Positions 7,517 to 17,761 of a stretch of 64,000 bases of DNA are shown in pieces. The position numbers were made by a program, and so were the translations under genes. The stretch is from Streptomyces sp. PKU-EA00015 (lineage in GTDB: Bacteria > Actinomycetota > Actinomycetes > Streptomycetales > Streptomycetaceae). Below the pieces are notes generated by a model that worked only from the letters and a program-made list of their open reading frames with translations, was not told the origin of the DNA and searched no databases. The DNA lies in NCBI RefSeq assembly GCF_013387495.1, contig NZ_JABZEE010000001.1, positions 1 through 64,000 of the forward strand, read 5' to 3'. Position 1 is the first letter of the stretch. Every line of letters starts with the position of its first letter.

Positions 7517-10500
7517 GTGAGTGTGGTGCTGTTTCGCCGGCCGGCCCGCAGACGCGGACCGGAGATGCCCGAGGGTCAATTGACCCTTCAGGAGCCACCG
7601 GTCCTCGCCGAGACCGTGCCCGACACCTCGGCGATATGGACCTATTTGCCGATGGCGCTGATGTCGGTGTCCATGATGCTGATGTTCCTGCGCCCCGGCG
7701 GCGGGAACGGCGTCTTCATGTATCTGGCGATGGGCGTCATGGCGCTCTCCGCCGGTGCCATGCTGCTGGGGCAGCTGATGCGCCGCTCCAGCGAGCGCAA
7801 GCAGCGCCTGAAGGGCGAGCGCCGCGACTACCTCCGCTATCTGGCGCAGACCCGCAAGCGGGTCCGTGCCACGATCGTGGAGCAGCAGCGTGCGCTCGCC
7901 TGGCGCCACCCGGACCCCGCCTCGCTGCGCTCGCTGGCCCGCACCTCGCGGCTGTGGGAGCGCCGTCCGACCGACGAGGACTTCGGCGAGGCCCGGCTCG
8001 CGGTCGGCGAGCAGCAGCTCGCGCTCACCCTGCAACCGGTCTCCACCCGACCGGTGGAGGACCTCGAACCGCTCTGCGCCCACGCCCTGCGCCGCTTCAT
8101 CCGCGCCTACTCCACCGTCCCGGAACAGCCCCTCGGCCTCTATCTGCGCTCCTCGGCCCGGATCCTGCTGCGCCCCGAGGAGACTCCGGGCCGGGCGACC
8201 GCCGAGCCGGTCGTCCCGCCGGCCGGGGAGACCGGCGGGGCCCGGGCCGAGGGCGGCGCCCCGGTGGAGGACCCGACCGACGCCGTACGCGCTCTCGTGC
8301 GCGCCGCGCTCGGCCAGCTCGCGGTGTTCCACGCGCCCGAGGAGCTGTGGATCGCCGTCTGTGTCAGTGACGAGCGGCGGCCCGACTGGGAGTGGGTCAA
8401 GTGGCTGCCGCACGCGCTGCACCCGCACGAGGAGGACGGCGCGGGTCAGGTCCGCCGGATCACCGCCGACCTCACCGAGCTGGACGACCTGCTCGGCGCC
8501 GAGTTCGCGGAGCGCCCCGGCTTCGATGCGGAAGCCCGCCCCGGTCGTGACGAGCCCTACACGGTCGTCGTCCTGGACGGCGTCACCGTCCCCGAGGGCC
8601 ATCGCTGGGAGGGGCACGGCTACCGCAACGCCGTGGTCCTCGACGTCTCCGGGGCGCTGCGCTGGCGGCCCGGTCGCAACACGCTGCGGCTGACCGTCGG
8701 TCCCGACCAGGTGAGCCTGGTGCGCACCGACCGCAGCCGCAAGGAGCGTTCCGTGCCGCTCGGCCGCCCGGACCGGCTCGGCCCGCTCGCCGCGGAGTCG
8801 CTGGCCCGGCTGCTCACCCCCCGCCGGATCAGTCTGGGCACCGACATCGCGCAGCCGCTGGACAGCGACGTCGAACTGACCACCCTGCTCGGCATCCCCG
8901 ACCTGCACCGGCACGACCCGGCCACGCTCTTCGCCCGGCACACCGGCGCCGCGCGGCTGCGGGTTCCGGTCGCGGTCGGTGTGGACGGCCGCCCGGTGGA
9001 ACTCGACATCAAGGAGTCCGCGCAGGGCGGCATGGGCCCCCACGGCATGCTCATCGGCGCCACCGGCTCCGGCAAGAGCGAGCTCCTGCGCACCCTCGTC
9101 CTCGGCCTCGCGCTGACCAACTCCTCCGAGACCCTCAACTTCGTCCTGGTCGACTTCAAGGGCGGCGCCACCTTCCTGGGCCTGGAGGAACTCCCGCACA
9201 CCTCCGCCGTCATCACCAACCTGGCCGACGAAGTGGCGCTGGTGGAGCGCATGCAGGATGCCCTGCACGGCGAGCTCATGCGCCGCCAGGAGCTGTTGCG
9301 CTCGGCCGGCAACTACACCTCCGCCCTGGAGTACGAGCGGGCCCGCGCCGCGGGGGCCGACCTCACCCCGCTGCCGAGCCTGTTCGTGGTGGTCGACGAG
9401 TTCAGCGAGCTGCTCTCCACACACCGGGAGTTCATGGACCTGTTCGTGATGATCGGCCGCCTCGGCCGCTCCCTCGGGGTGCATCTGCTGCTCGCCTCGC
9501 AACGCCTGGACGAGGGCCGCATGCACCAGTTGGAGAGCCACCTGTCGTACCGGATCGGCCTGCGCACCTTCTCCGCCATGGAGAGCCGCGGCGTGCTCGG
9601 TGTTCCGGACGCCTATGAGCTCCCGGCCCAGCCCGGCAGCGGCTATCTGAAGTCCGGTGTGGAGGCACTGACCCGCTTCCGGGCGGCCTACTCCTCCGGC
9701 ACCTACCGGCGTCGCACCGGCGCGGTGGTGCAGGCACGGGTGGCCAGCCAGGTGGTGCCGTGGACCAGCGGCTGGGTGGTGCCGCGCACGCTGGAGGCGG
9801 CGCCCGAGCCGGAGCCGGAGACCGAGGAGAGCGAGGAGGACGAGGAGACGCTGCTCGCCGTGGCTCTCGACCGGCTGCGCGACTCGGGCCCCGCCGCCCA
9901 CCAGGTGTGGCTGCCTCCGCTGGACGAGCCGTCCCCGCTGGACGCCCTGCTGCCCGGCATCGCTCCGGACCCCGAGCGCGGCCTCACCGCTGCCGGCTGG
10001 TCCGGCACCGGCAAGTTGCGGGTGCCGGTCGGCCTGGTGGACAAGCCCTTCGAGCAGCGCCGCGACCCGCTGATCGTGGACCTGTCCGGGGCAGGCGGCC
10101 ACGTCGCCATCGCGGGCGGTTCGCAGAGCGGCAAGTCCACGCTCACCCGCACCCTGATCGGCGCCCTCGCCCTCACCCACACGCCCGCCGAGATCCAGTT
10201 CTACTGCCTGGACTTCGGCGGCGGCGGCCTCTCGCAGCTCGCCGCGCTGCCGCACGTGGGCGGCGTCGCGGCGCGGCTCAACCCGGAGCGGGTGCACCGG
10301 GCGGTCGCCGAGGTGATGACGCTGCTCGCCCGGCGCGAGCAGTTCTTCGTGGACCACACCATCGACTCCATGCAGTCCTACCGCCGCCGCAGGGCAGCCG
10401 GGGAGTTCCCCGACGAGCCGTTCGGGGATGTGTTCATGGTGGTCGACGGCTGGTCGACGGTCCGCCAGGACTACGACGACCTGATCCCGAAGTTCAACGA

Positions 10501-11602
10501 ACTGGCCGCCCGCGGCCTCAACTACGGCATTCACCTGCTCATCACCACGACCCGCTGGGTGGAGCTGTCCGCGCAGGTGCGCGACCAGTCCGCCACCCGC
10601 CTGGAACTGCGGATGGGCGACCCGATGGACTCCGAGATCGACACCCGCAAGGCCCGCTCGGTGCCGCGCAGCGGCGGTCGCGGCATCACCGCCGACAGCA
10701 AGATGCACTTCCTCGCCGGCCTGCCCCGGCTGGACGGCAGCGGTTCCCTCGAGGACCTCGGCGATGGTGTCGCCCACCTGGTCACCGAGGTCGCCCGGCA
10801 CTGGTCCGGCGCACCGGCCCCGCAGGTGCGGATGCTGCCGCACCGGCTCCCGCTCGCCGAACTCCCCGCGCCGGAGTCCACCGAGGGCGGTGGCATGCGC
10901 CTGCCTCTCGGTATCGACCAGGACGCCCTGGAACCGGTCTGGCACGACTTCAGCCGCACCCCGCACCTGATCGTGGTCGGCGACACCGAGAGCGGCAAGA
11001 CCAACCTGCTGCGCAGCATCACCGCGGGCATCACCGCCCGTTACTCCCCCGCCGAAGCGAAGATCATCGTGGTGGACTACCGCCGCACCCTGGTGGACAC
11101 CGTCCCCGAGGAGTACCGCATCGGGCACGTGATCTCCCTGGACAACCTCAAGGAGACCGTCGAGGGCGCGGCCAGGGCGATGAAGACCCGCGTCCCCGGC
11201 GCCGACATCGCCCCCAGCCGCATGCGCACCTGCGACTGGTGGACCGGACCGCGTCTGTTCATCCTGATCGACGACTACGACATGGTCTCCGGCAACTCGT
11301 TCCAGAGCCCCATGGAGCCGCTCTTCGAGTACCTGACGCTCGGATTCGAGATGGGCCTGCACCTGGTGGTCGCCCGCAGTGCCATGGGCGCCGGCCGCGG
11401 CCTCAGCGACGGACTCGTCCGCCGCCTCGACGAGGCCAACAACCCCGCCGTCCTCCTCTCCTGCCCGCCCACGGAGGGCCGTCTCTTCGGCAACGCGAAG
11501 CCCCGGAACCTCCCTCCCGGCCGAGCGCTGCACATCGCCCGCCGCCGGGCGAAGCTGATGCAGACGGCACTGGTGGAGGAGCCCCGGGGTCAGGCGGACT
11601 GA
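7517..11602 (+). CDS. eccC: Type VII secretion ATPase EccC (three FtsK/SpoIIIE domains)
   Basis: 1361 residues from a GTG at 7517 with GGAGG nine bases upstream. Two membrane helices lie at about residues 37-85. Three FtsK/SpoIIIE ATPase domains follow, with P-loops GATGSGKS (about 514), GGSQSGKS (about 867) and GDTESGKT (about 1154). Domain 1 also has a clear FKGGATF segment and a VVVDEFSELL Walker B. EccC recognises Esx substrates and powers export. The fused single polypeptide resembles the EssC/Streptomyces form rather than the split EccCa/EccCb of some mycobacterial ESX loci. A 22-bp terminator follows. Confidence 0.96.
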   Translation: MSVVLFRRPARRRGPEMPEGQLTLQEPPVLAETVPDTSAIWTYLPMALMSVSMMLMFLRPGGGNGVFMYLAMGVMALSAGAMLLGQLMRRSSERKQRLKGERRDYLRYLAQTRKRVRATIVEQQRALAWRHPDPASLRSLARTSRLWERRPTDEDFGEARLAVGEQQLALTLQPVSTRPVEDLEPLCAHALRRFIRAYSTVPEQPLGLYLRSSARILLRPEETPGRATAEPVVPPAGETGGARAEGGAPVEDPTDAVRALVRAALGQLAVFHAPEELWIAVCVSDERRPDWEWVKWLPHALHPHEEDGAGQVRRITADLTELDDLLGAEFAERPGFDAEARPGRDEPYTVVVLDGVTVPEGHRWEGHGYRNAVVLDVSGALRWRPGRNTLRLTVGPDQVSLVRTDRSRKERSVPLGRPDRLGPLAAESLARLLTPRRISLGTDIAQPLDSDVELTTLLGIPDLHRHDPATLFARHTGAARLRVPVAVGVDGRPVELDIKESAQGGMGPHGMLIGATGSGKSELLRTLVLGLALTNSSETLNFVLVDFKGGATFLGLEELPHTSAVITNLADEVALVERMQDALHGELMRRQELLRSAGNYTSALEYERARAAGADLTPLPSLFVVVDEFSELLSTHREFMDLFVMIGRLGRSLGVHLLLASQRLDEGRMHQLESHLSYRIGLRTFSAMESRGVLGVPDAYELPAQPGSGYLKSGVEALTRFRAAYSSGTYRRRTGAVVQARVASQVVPWTSGWVVPRTLEAAPEPEPETEESEEDEETLLAVALDRLRDSGPAAHQVWLPPLDEPSPLDALLPGIAPDPERGLTAAGWSGTGKLRVPVGLVDKPFEQRRDPLIVDLSGAGGHVAIAGGSQSGKSTLTRTLIGALALTHTPAEIQFYCLDFGGGGLSQLAALPHVGGVAARLNPERVHRAVAEVMTLLARREQFFVDHTIDSMQSYRRRRAAGEFPDEPFGDVFMVVDGWSTVRQDYDDLIPKFNELAARGLNYGIHLLITTTRWVELSAQVRDQSATRLELRMGDPMDSEIDTRKARSVPRSGGRGITADSKMHFLAGLPRLDGSGSLEDLGDGVAHLVTEVARHWSGAPAPQVRMLPHRLPLAELPAPESTEGGGMRLPLGIDQDALEPVWHDFSRTPHLIVVGDTESGKTNLLRSITAGITARYSPAEAKIIVVDYRRTLVDTVPEEYRIGHVISLDNLKETVEGAARAMKTRVPGADIAPSRMRTCDWWTGPRLFILIDDYDMVSGNSFQSPMEPLFEYLTLGFEMGLHLVVARSAMGAGRGLSDGLVRRLDEANNPAVLLSCPPTEGRLFGNAKPRNLPPGRALHIARRRAKLMQTALVEEPRGQAD

Positions 11603-11628
11603 GGGACCACGAGCGCGAAGGGCACGTA

Positions 11629-11677
11629 CGGAACCGGCAGCGGGGGCCACTTGACGTGGCCCCCGCTGCCGGTTCCG
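11629..11677 (+). terminator. Terminator of eccC
   Basis: A perfect 22-bp stem (arms 11629-11650 and 11656-11677) with a TTGAC loop starts 27 bp after the eccC stop. It can also act on the convergent mycP operon, which ends at 11850. Confidence 0.85.
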
Positions 11678-11849
11678 GGCCGGTGGTACGGCGCTGGTGG
11701 ACGGCCGCGAGGGATGGGCGACCGGCGATCCGGCGTTTCGGCTTCGGCAACTGGTCGGGAACAACGTACGGCCGGCACCGGCGAGCCGCCGGGGCCCGCC
11801 GTACGGCCTGCGGATGGGGCGCCAAGGGGCACCCCGCCCGCAGCTCCGT

Positions 11850-13094
11850 TCAGACCTTGTCCGTGCCGCCCGCTCCGGCCGGACGCCAGCCCCTGGCGCG
11901 GGCCCTGGGGAGGGCGAAGGCCGCCCACAGGATGGCGAGGACGCCTGCGGTGCCGAGGAGGACGAAAAGCGTGGCTCGGTCGGTGGCGCGGTCGGCGGCC
12001 GAGGTGTCGCGGACGGCCACGGGGTCCGCGGCGCGCTCGGCGCCGGCAGCCGTACCCGAGTCGCCGAGGACCGTGGTGACGGCGGCATACGGGTCCAGCT
12101 GGGGGATGTCTGCGGGGTAGGCGGTGGCGATGAGACGGCGCGCGACGGCGTCGGGCGAGTCGTCGGGCCGGACGGCGCGGACTGCCGCGGCGGCCCCTGC
12201 GGCATAGGCGGTGGCCACCGAGGCGCCGGCGCCGAGGTAGTGGCCGTCGCCGCGCGGGCCGCCGGAGACCACCCCGGCGCCGGGGGCGGCCAGGTCGATG
12301 CCGCTGGTGGCCAGGGAGTTGTCCGGGCGGACGCCGCCGGGAAGCATGTCGGCGACCGAGAGGACCCCCGGTTCACCGGCCGGCCAGTAGGTGCGCGACG
12401 GGATTTCGTCGGTGCCGCCCCGGGGCGGGTCCGGGGTGGCCGCGGCGACCACCAGCGCGCCCTCCCGGCGGGCGTCGGCGACCGCACGGGTCAGTTCCGC
12501 GTCACGACGCGGCAGGGCCGCCGCGACGGCGATGACGCCGGCTCCGGCCTCGGTCGCCTCGCGCAGCGCCTGCGTGACGAGGCCGGCGCTCGCCCGACCG
12601 CGCTGGTCGGTACCGCGCAGGGCCAGGATCTTCGCGCCCGGGGCGACACCGGTCAGACGCGAGCCGCCGTCGCCGGACCCGGCGATCAGCCCGGCCATGA
12701 AGGTTCCGTGGCCGACGCAGTCGTCGCCGGCCGTGCCCTCGGCGGTGACCCTGCCGCTGAGCCCGGCGGCGCCCGGGGCGACACCGGTGTCGATCAGGGC
12801 GACGGTCACGCCCGCGCCGGTGCTGTACCGGTGCAGCCGGTCCAGGTCGAGGCGCTGGCGCGACCAGTCCTGCTTCTTCGCCTTCTCGCGGGACGCGGGG
12901 GTGCAGGCGACCGCATCCGCGTCCGGATCGAGCGCGGAGGGCATGCCGGGCAGTTTCTGGCTCTTCTCCCCGTCGGCCGCCGGCAGGCGCGACGGGGGTG
13001 CCGCCTGGGCCGGGACGGCCGTGGGCAGCAGCAGCGCGGCGGCGAGTCCGGTGCCGGACAGCAGGCGGGCCACCCCGCGGGCGGGCGTCGTCAT
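11850..13094 (-). CDS. mycP: Mycosin, membrane-anchored subtilisin-like protease
   Basis: 414 residues. A signal peptide ends near AVPAQA (about residue 31). The subtilase domain has the Asp box (ALIDTGV), the His box (GHGTFMAG) and the Ser box (GAGASVATAYAAG). One C-terminal membrane helix (about 370-392) and a short Arg-rich cytosolic tail follow. The ATG at 13094 overlaps the upstream AAA gene's TGA (ATGA), implying translational coupling. Mycosins stabilise the ESX complex and cleave some substrates outside the membrane. The Ser box reads GAS rather than the classical GTS, so the nucleophile is kept. Confidence 0.93.
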   Translation of the reverse strand: MTTPARGVARLLSGTGLAAALLLPTAVPAQAAPPSRLPAADGEKSQKLPGMPSALDPDADAVACTPASREKAKKQDWSRQRLDLDRLHRYSTGAGVTVALIDTGVAPGAAGLSGRVTAEGTAGDDCVGHGTFMAGLIAGSGDGGSRLTGVAPGAKILALRGTDQRGRASAGLVTQALREATEAGAGVIAVAAALPRRDAELTRAVADARREGALVVAAATPDPPRGGTDEIPSRTYWPAGEPGVLSVADMLPGGVRPDNSLATSGIDLAAPGAGVVSGGPRGDGHYLGAGASVATAYAAGAAAAVRAVRPDDSPDAVARRLIATAYPADIPQLDPYAAVTTVLGDSGTAAGAERAADPVAVRDTSAADRATDRATLFVLLGTAGVLAILWAAFALPRARARGWRPAGAGGTDKV

Positions 13095-16000
13095 CGCGGA
13101 GCCGCCTTCGGCGCCGCGGACACGACGTCCTCGGGGAGCAGGATGCGCAGGTCGTCCAGAGTGGGTGCGGCCAGTGAACTGAGCCGCCCTGCCTGACGGG
13201 TGACCATCGACTCGACCACCTGACGGGCCAGGCGGGCGTTGCCGAAGGAGCGGTCCCGGGGCAGCGAGTCGAAGTACTCCTTGAGCAGCGGGCCGGTGCC
13301 GGCTCCGCACTCGTAGCCCATGCTCGAGGCCTGGGCCCGCACGATGGTGACCAGTTCCTCGGAGGAGTAGTCCGCGAAGGAGATCCGGCGCGGGAAGCGG
13401 GAGGACAGGCCCGGGTTGGAGGCGAGGAAGCGCTCCATCTCGTCCGTGTAGCCGGCGACGATGACGACCACCTCGTCGCGGTGGTCCTCCATCAGCTTCA
13501 GCAGGGTGTCCACGGCCTCCTGACCGAAGTCGGCGCCGCCGCCGCGCGGGGTGAGGGTGTACGCCTCGTCGATGAACAGCACGCCGCCGCGGGCCCGTTC
13601 GAAGACCTCGCGGGTCAGCTGGGCGGTGTGGCCGATGTAGCGGCCGACCAGGTCGGCGCGGGCCGCCTCGATCAGCTGGCCCCGGTCGAGGATGCCGAGC
13701 TGGGTCAGGATCTCCCCGTAGAGGCGGGCGACGGTGGTCTTGCCCGTACCGGGCGGACCGGTGAAGACCAGGTGGTTGCTGAGGGAGGGCACCGGCAGTC
13801 CGGCGGCGGCACGGTGGCGGGCGGTGGTGATGAGGTTGACCAGGTCCGCGACCTCGCGCTTCACCTCGGCCAGGCCGATCATGTCGCCGAGGCGGGTCAG
13901 CGGGTCGTCGGCCGGGGCCGCGGTCTCGGCGGCCGACGCGCCGGCGGTGGCGGAGACGTCCTCCGGCAGCAGCAGCCGCAGGTCGTGCTCACCGACCTGC
14001 TGCAGGGTGGCGAGCCGGACCGCCTGTCTGTCCACCATCTCCTCGAACACCCCGCGTGCGGCACGGCCGTTGCCGAAGCCGCTGTCCCGAGGCATCGCCT
14101 CGAAGTGCGCGGCCAGCGCCGCCGCGGTGCCCTCGCCCAGCTCGTACTGGTGCTGGGCGCACATGTTCTCCATGATCGCGACCAGTTCGGGCACCGAGTA
14201 GTTCTCGAACTCGACGGTCCGCGAAAAGCGGGAGGCCAAGCCGGGGTTGGAGCCGAGGAAGGACTCCATCTCGCGGGAGTAGCCGGCCGCGACCACCACC
14301 ACGTCGTCGCGGTGGTCCTCCATCAGCTTCAGCAGGGTGTCCACCGCCTCACGGCCGAAGTCGGCGCCGCCGTTGCCGCTGTCCGAGGCGAGCGTGTACG
14401 CCTCGTCGATGAACAGCACACCGCCGAGAGCCCGTTGGAAGGTCTCGGTGGTTTTGATCGCGGTACCGCCGACGACCTGCGCGACCAGGTCGGCTCGGGA
14501 GACCTCCACCAGGTGCCCGCTGCGCAGCGAACCCAGTTCGGCGAGGATCGCCCCGTACAGGCGGGCGACGGTGGTCTTACCGGTGCCGGGCGGACCGGCG
14601 AAGATCAGGTGCCGGCTCATCGGCGGGGCCGACATGCCGAGTTGTTCGCGGCGCTGGGCGAGCTGCGTCAGGTTGACCAGGGTGCGCACCTGCTGCTTGA
14701 CGTTCTCCAGGCCGATCAGCGCGTTCAGGGCGCCGAGCGGTCCGTCCGCGCGGTCCGGCGGGAGCGCGTCCGCGGCGCCGGAGCCGGCCGGGTCGGTGTT
14801 CTCGGCGCTGCCGCTGCCCCACGCGTCCCGCTTGCCGTTGCCGGTGCTGTTCAGGCCCTCGACGGCCAGCCGGTCGCCGGGCGCGGTCTGCACCAGGCCG
14901 CCGCCCTCGTTCTCTCGGGCGAGGCAGTTCACCAGGGACACCGGCGCGGTGGACTCCACCCGGAAGCCGTCCTGGGCGCCGCCGGAGACCTCGCAGCCGC
15001 TCAGCGAGGCGAGCGCGCCCTCGCGGAGGAGGAAACCGTGGCCCTTGGGGGCGTGCACCGCGGTGCGGTTGGCGGTCAGCTCGCCGCCCGTGGCGACGAC
15101 CACACCCTCCTCACCGGATATCTCGACGCGGAAGTCGCGGACGGTGACGTTGCCGCCGTCCTCCACGACCAGACCGCTGGTGGCCGTGTCGGAGACTCCG
15201 CCACCGGCCAGGTAGAGGGTGCTGCCGGAGGCGACGCGTACACCCGCGCCCTTCGGCCGGACGATCTCGCAGTCCTCCACGCGGCCGCGGGCGTCCTTGG
15301 CGGTTGAGATGCCGTCACCGGAGGGTTCCATCAGCCGCGCCCGTCGCAGCAGCGGGTTGGCACCGCCGCGCACCGCGATCGCGGGCGAGCCGCCCATCAC
15401 CTCGAGGCGGTCCAGCTCCGGCGCCGAGTCCTCCTCCAGGAGCAGCCCGGTCCGGTCGCAGTCGCGGACCGTCAGGCCGGTCAGGGCCGGGGAGGCGGCT
15501 CCCGCGACCCGCAGGGCCGCGCCCTGCGCGCCGTCCACCCAGCAGTCCTCGAAGGTGCCGCGCGCCCGGTCGGTGACGAGCACGCCGTGGCCGCGCGTAC
15601 GCGAGACGCGGCAGCGGCGCAGTACCGGGTCGGTGCCCTGGGCCAGGGTGATGCCGTTCCCGGACGCTCCGGTGACGCGGACGTCCTCCAGCGTCGTACG
15701 GCCCCCGCTGCTCAGGTGCACGCCGGTGCTGGTGTCGTGCACCACGGTCCGGACCACCGAGAGGGAGCAGTTCTGCTCCAGGGCGATGGAGGGTTTGTCG
15801 GTGGAGGAGATGTCGCAGTCCTCGACGGTGCCGCGGGCCTCGCCGTTGGCGAGCAGGCCGTTGCCGCGGGCGTCGCGGACCGTGCAACCGCGGATGCCTG
15901 CCTCGCCCTGCTCCGCGATGACCAGGCCGCTGGTGCCCAGGTGTTCGAAGGTGCAGGACTCCACGGTGGTCGGCGTGGTCGAGGTGACCACGATGCCCGC

Positions 16001-16408
16001 GCCCTGCGGGTTGCTCACCCGGCACTCCCGCAGTGCGAGTGAACCCGTTCCGCCGGCCAGCATCGCGGTCCAGGCGGCGCCGACGACCTCGCAGGCGTCG
16101 AGGGCGGCCTGCCCGCGCCGCACGTCGACGGCCGGCAGTTCGGCGTCGCCGCCGCGCAGAGTCAGTTCGGAGAGCATCACGGCGTCGGCGCGCAGCGCGA
16201 CCACGCTGCCCGAGCGCGGGCGGATCTCCACCGTCCCCCGCCCTTCGGCGGCGGTGAGGGTGACCCTGGTGTTGATCACCAGGTTCTCCGCGTATGTCCC
16301 GGGCCGGACGCTGATGAGTGCGCCGGTACGGGCGGCCGCGAGTGCCTCACCGATCGTCCGGTAGCGGTCCCGGTCCCCCGGTCCGACGGTCAGTACCTGG
16401 CGCGACAC
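13091..16408 (-). CDS. Right-handed beta-helix protein fused to two CbxX/EccA-like AAA+ ATPase domains
   Basis: 1105 residues. Residues ~1-510 are a parallel beta-helix: a pectate-lyase-like start (IGEALAAARTGALISVRPGTY) and about twenty turns of G-x-G/V-x-x-C-x-V type. Two AAA+ domains follow (about 550-790 and 830-1095), each with GPPGTGKTTVARLYG (Walker A), VLFIDEAYTL (Walker B) and the sensor segments of CbxX/CfqX and EccA proteins. There is no signal peptide, so it should be cytosolic. Coupled start/stop with mycP and its place in the T7SS operon suggest it replaces EccA, the cytosolic ESX chaperone ATPase; mycobacterial EccA instead has a TPR front and one AAA domain. Confidence 0.88.
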   Translation of the reverse strand: MSRQVLTVGPGDRDRYRTIGEALAAARTGALISVRPGTYAENLVINTRVTLTAAEGRGTVEIRPRSGSVVALRADAVMLSELTLRGGDAELPAVDVRRGQAALDACEVVGAAWTAMLAGGTGSLALRECRVSNPQGAGIVVTSTTPTTVESCTFEHLGTSGLVIAEQGEAGIRGCTVRDARGNGLLANGEARGTVEDCDISSTDKPSIALEQNCSLSVVRTVVHDTSTGVHLSSGGRTTLEDVRVTGASGNGITLAQGTDPVLRRCRVSRTRGHGVLVTDRARGTFEDCWVDGAQGAALRVAGAASPALTGLTVRDCDRTGLLLEEDSAPELDRLEVMGGSPAIAVRGGANPLLRRARLMEPSGDGISTAKDARGRVEDCEIVRPKGAGVRVASGSTLYLAGGGVSDTATSGLVVEDGGNVTVRDFRVEISGEEGVVVATGGELTANRTAVHAPKGHGFLLREGALASLSGCEVSGGAQDGFRVESTAPVSLVNCLARENEGGGLVQTAPGDRLAVEGLNSTGNGKRDAWGSGSAENTDPAGSGAADALPPDRADGPLGALNALIGLENVKQQVRTLVNLTQLAQRREQLGMSAPPMSRHLIFAGPPGTGKTTVARLYGAILAELGSLRSGHLVEVSRADLVAQVVGGTAIKTTETFQRALGGVLFIDEAYTLASDSGNGGADFGREAVDTLLKLMEDHRDDVVVVAAGYSREMESFLGSNPGLASRFSRTVEFENYSVPELVAIMENMCAQHQYELGEGTAAALAAHFEAMPRDSGFGNGRAARGVFEEMVDRQAVRLATLQQVGEHDLRLLLPEDVSATAGASAAETAAPADDPLTRLGDMIGLAEVKREVADLVNLITTARHRAAAGLPVPSLSNHLVFTGPPGTGKTTVARLYGEILTQLGILDRGQLIEAARADLVGRYIGHTAQLTREVFERARGGVLFIDEAYTLTPRGGGADFGQEAVDTLLKLMEDHRDEVVVIVAGYTDEMERFLASNPGLSSRFPRRISFADYSSEELVTIVRAQASSMGYECGAGTGPLLKEYFDSLPRDRSFGNARLARQVVESMVTRQAGRLSSLAAPTLDDLRILLPEDVVSAAPKAAPR

Positions 16409-16552
16409 GCACCAACCTCCTTGCCACGGGGGCGTCTGCAGCGGGCGCCCCCTCGTCCGGGGGCGCGTGTCGGCGAGCCGACGGTGCCATCATGCCTCGC
16501 CCTGGGGGCGGGCGAGTGCCGAGAGCGGTGTTCTCGGTCTGTGGGCGTGCTG

Positions 16553-17761
16553 TCAGACGCTCCACTTCTGGTTGTCGGTCCCCGCGCAGCTCCACAGCTG
16601 CAGCCAGGCCCCGCTGCCCGGGTTGTTGTCCTTGATGTCGACGCACTTGCCGACAACGGTGTTGACCAGGTCGTGGCTGGCGTTCAGGACGAACTTCTGG
16701 GCGGCGTTGCCACTGCACCAGGCGATCTGGATGGGGGTGCCGTCGTTGTAGTTCGCGTTGGCCACGTCCAGGCACTTGCCCCCGATGCGGACGGTGCCGT
16801 CGGAGGCGAACTGCCACTTCTGCGCGGGGCCGTTGTTGCAGTCCCACACGAACAGCTGCTTGCCGTCGCTGAAGTCGCCGCCCGGTACGTCGATGCAACG
16901 GCCCGAGAGGTGACTGCGCAGGGAGACGGGGGCACTGAGAGTCACGCCGGAAGGCGCCTTCGCGGGCTCGTCGTTGCGGTCGTCGGACTGCTCCCCGCCG
17001 CTCTGTTTCTCCGGCTCGTCCTTCTCACCGGCGTCCTTCGGCCGGCCCTCGACCTTGTCCCCGCCCTTCACCGGGGCGGACGAGGAAGCCTCTTTCACCG
17101 GCTCCTTCTGCTTGCCCTGCTGGTCGGGGTCCTTCTTGCCGTCGCCGGAGGAACCCGTGTCGGGCGTGGTCGCAGCGAACTCGCCCGGTGCTTCCTGCGC
17201 GTTCCCGCCGAGCACCGTTCCCGCCGACGCCGGCCCGCTGCCGTCCTTGTCGTCGTTCCCGCCGAGCATCATGAACGGCACCGATACGAGCAGCGCCCCC
17301 GCGACCGCGGCCCCGGCCAGCACCGCCCTACCCGGCCGCCCCACCGGTCCGGCCTGCTGCTGCGGCCGGTCGATCGCGGTCACGGTCAGGGTCCGTACGA
17401 GCGCCGGCAGCCGGCTCTTGGCGGCCGCGGCGGCACCGGGGTCGCCTTCGGCTTCGGACTGACTGCCGGAGGCCGCCCCGCTCTCGGAGTTGGCGCCGGT
17501 CCCGGAGCCGGCGCCGGTCTCGGAGCCGGCGCCGCCTTCGGGCTCTGTGGTGCTGCCCTGTGCGGCCGTCTCCTCGGCCGCGGCACGTCTCGTACCGGCC
17601 TCGGCTCCGCTCTTCGCCTCCGCGGGCTCAGAGTTGGGCTCGGTCCTGGGTGCGGGTGCGGGTGCGGGCTCGGCGGCGGCTGCGGTCGCGGCCGTCTCCT
17701 CGCCGTCGGGACCGGGCTCGGCACCCGGGGAGATGGGGGGTTGCGGGGCCGAACGTGTCAC
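16553..17761 (-). CDS. Membrane-anchored ricin-type beta-trefoil lectin of the T7SS operon
   Basis: 402 residues. Residues 1-140 are Ala/Pro/Glu-rich and probably disordered and cytosolic. One membrane helix lies at about 146-168 (AVLAGAAVAGALLVSVPFMM). A Lys/Glu/Asp-rich linker leads to a ricin B domain at about 278-402 with three QxW-like repeats (QKWQF, QKFVL, QKWSV). Topology predicts an extracytoplasmic carbohydrate-binding head. The ATG overlaps the upstream gene's stop (ATGA). Binding to wall sugars near the secretion complex is a plausible role, but it is inferred. Confidence 0.88.
   Translation of the reverse strand: MTRSAPQPPISPGAEPGPDGEETAATAAAAEPAPAPAPRTEPNSEPAEAKSGAEAGTRRAAAEETAAQGSTTEPEGGAGSETGAGSGTGANSESGAASGSQSEAEGDPGAAAAAKSRLPALVRTLTVTAIDRPQQQAGPVGRPGRAVLAGAAVAGALLVSVPFMMLGGNDDKDGSGPASAGTVLGGNAQEAPGEFAATTPDTGSSGDGKKDPDQQGKQKEPVKEASSSAPVKGGDKVEGRPKDAGEKDEPEKQSGGEQSDDRNDEPAKAPSGVTLSAPVSLRSHLSGRCIDVPGGDFSDGKQLFVWDCNNGPAQKWQFASDGTVRIGGKCLDVANANYNDGTPIQIAWCSGNAAQKFVLNASHDLVNTVVGKCVDIKDNNPGSGAWLQLWSCAGTDNQKWSV

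Noticed and set aside
7376..12487. A 1703-residue open frame on the minus strand across eccC
   Set aside because: It is antisense to eccC, which has three P-loops and normal family length. The frame is a by-product of high GC and has low-complexity Ala/Arg/Gly sequence without domains.
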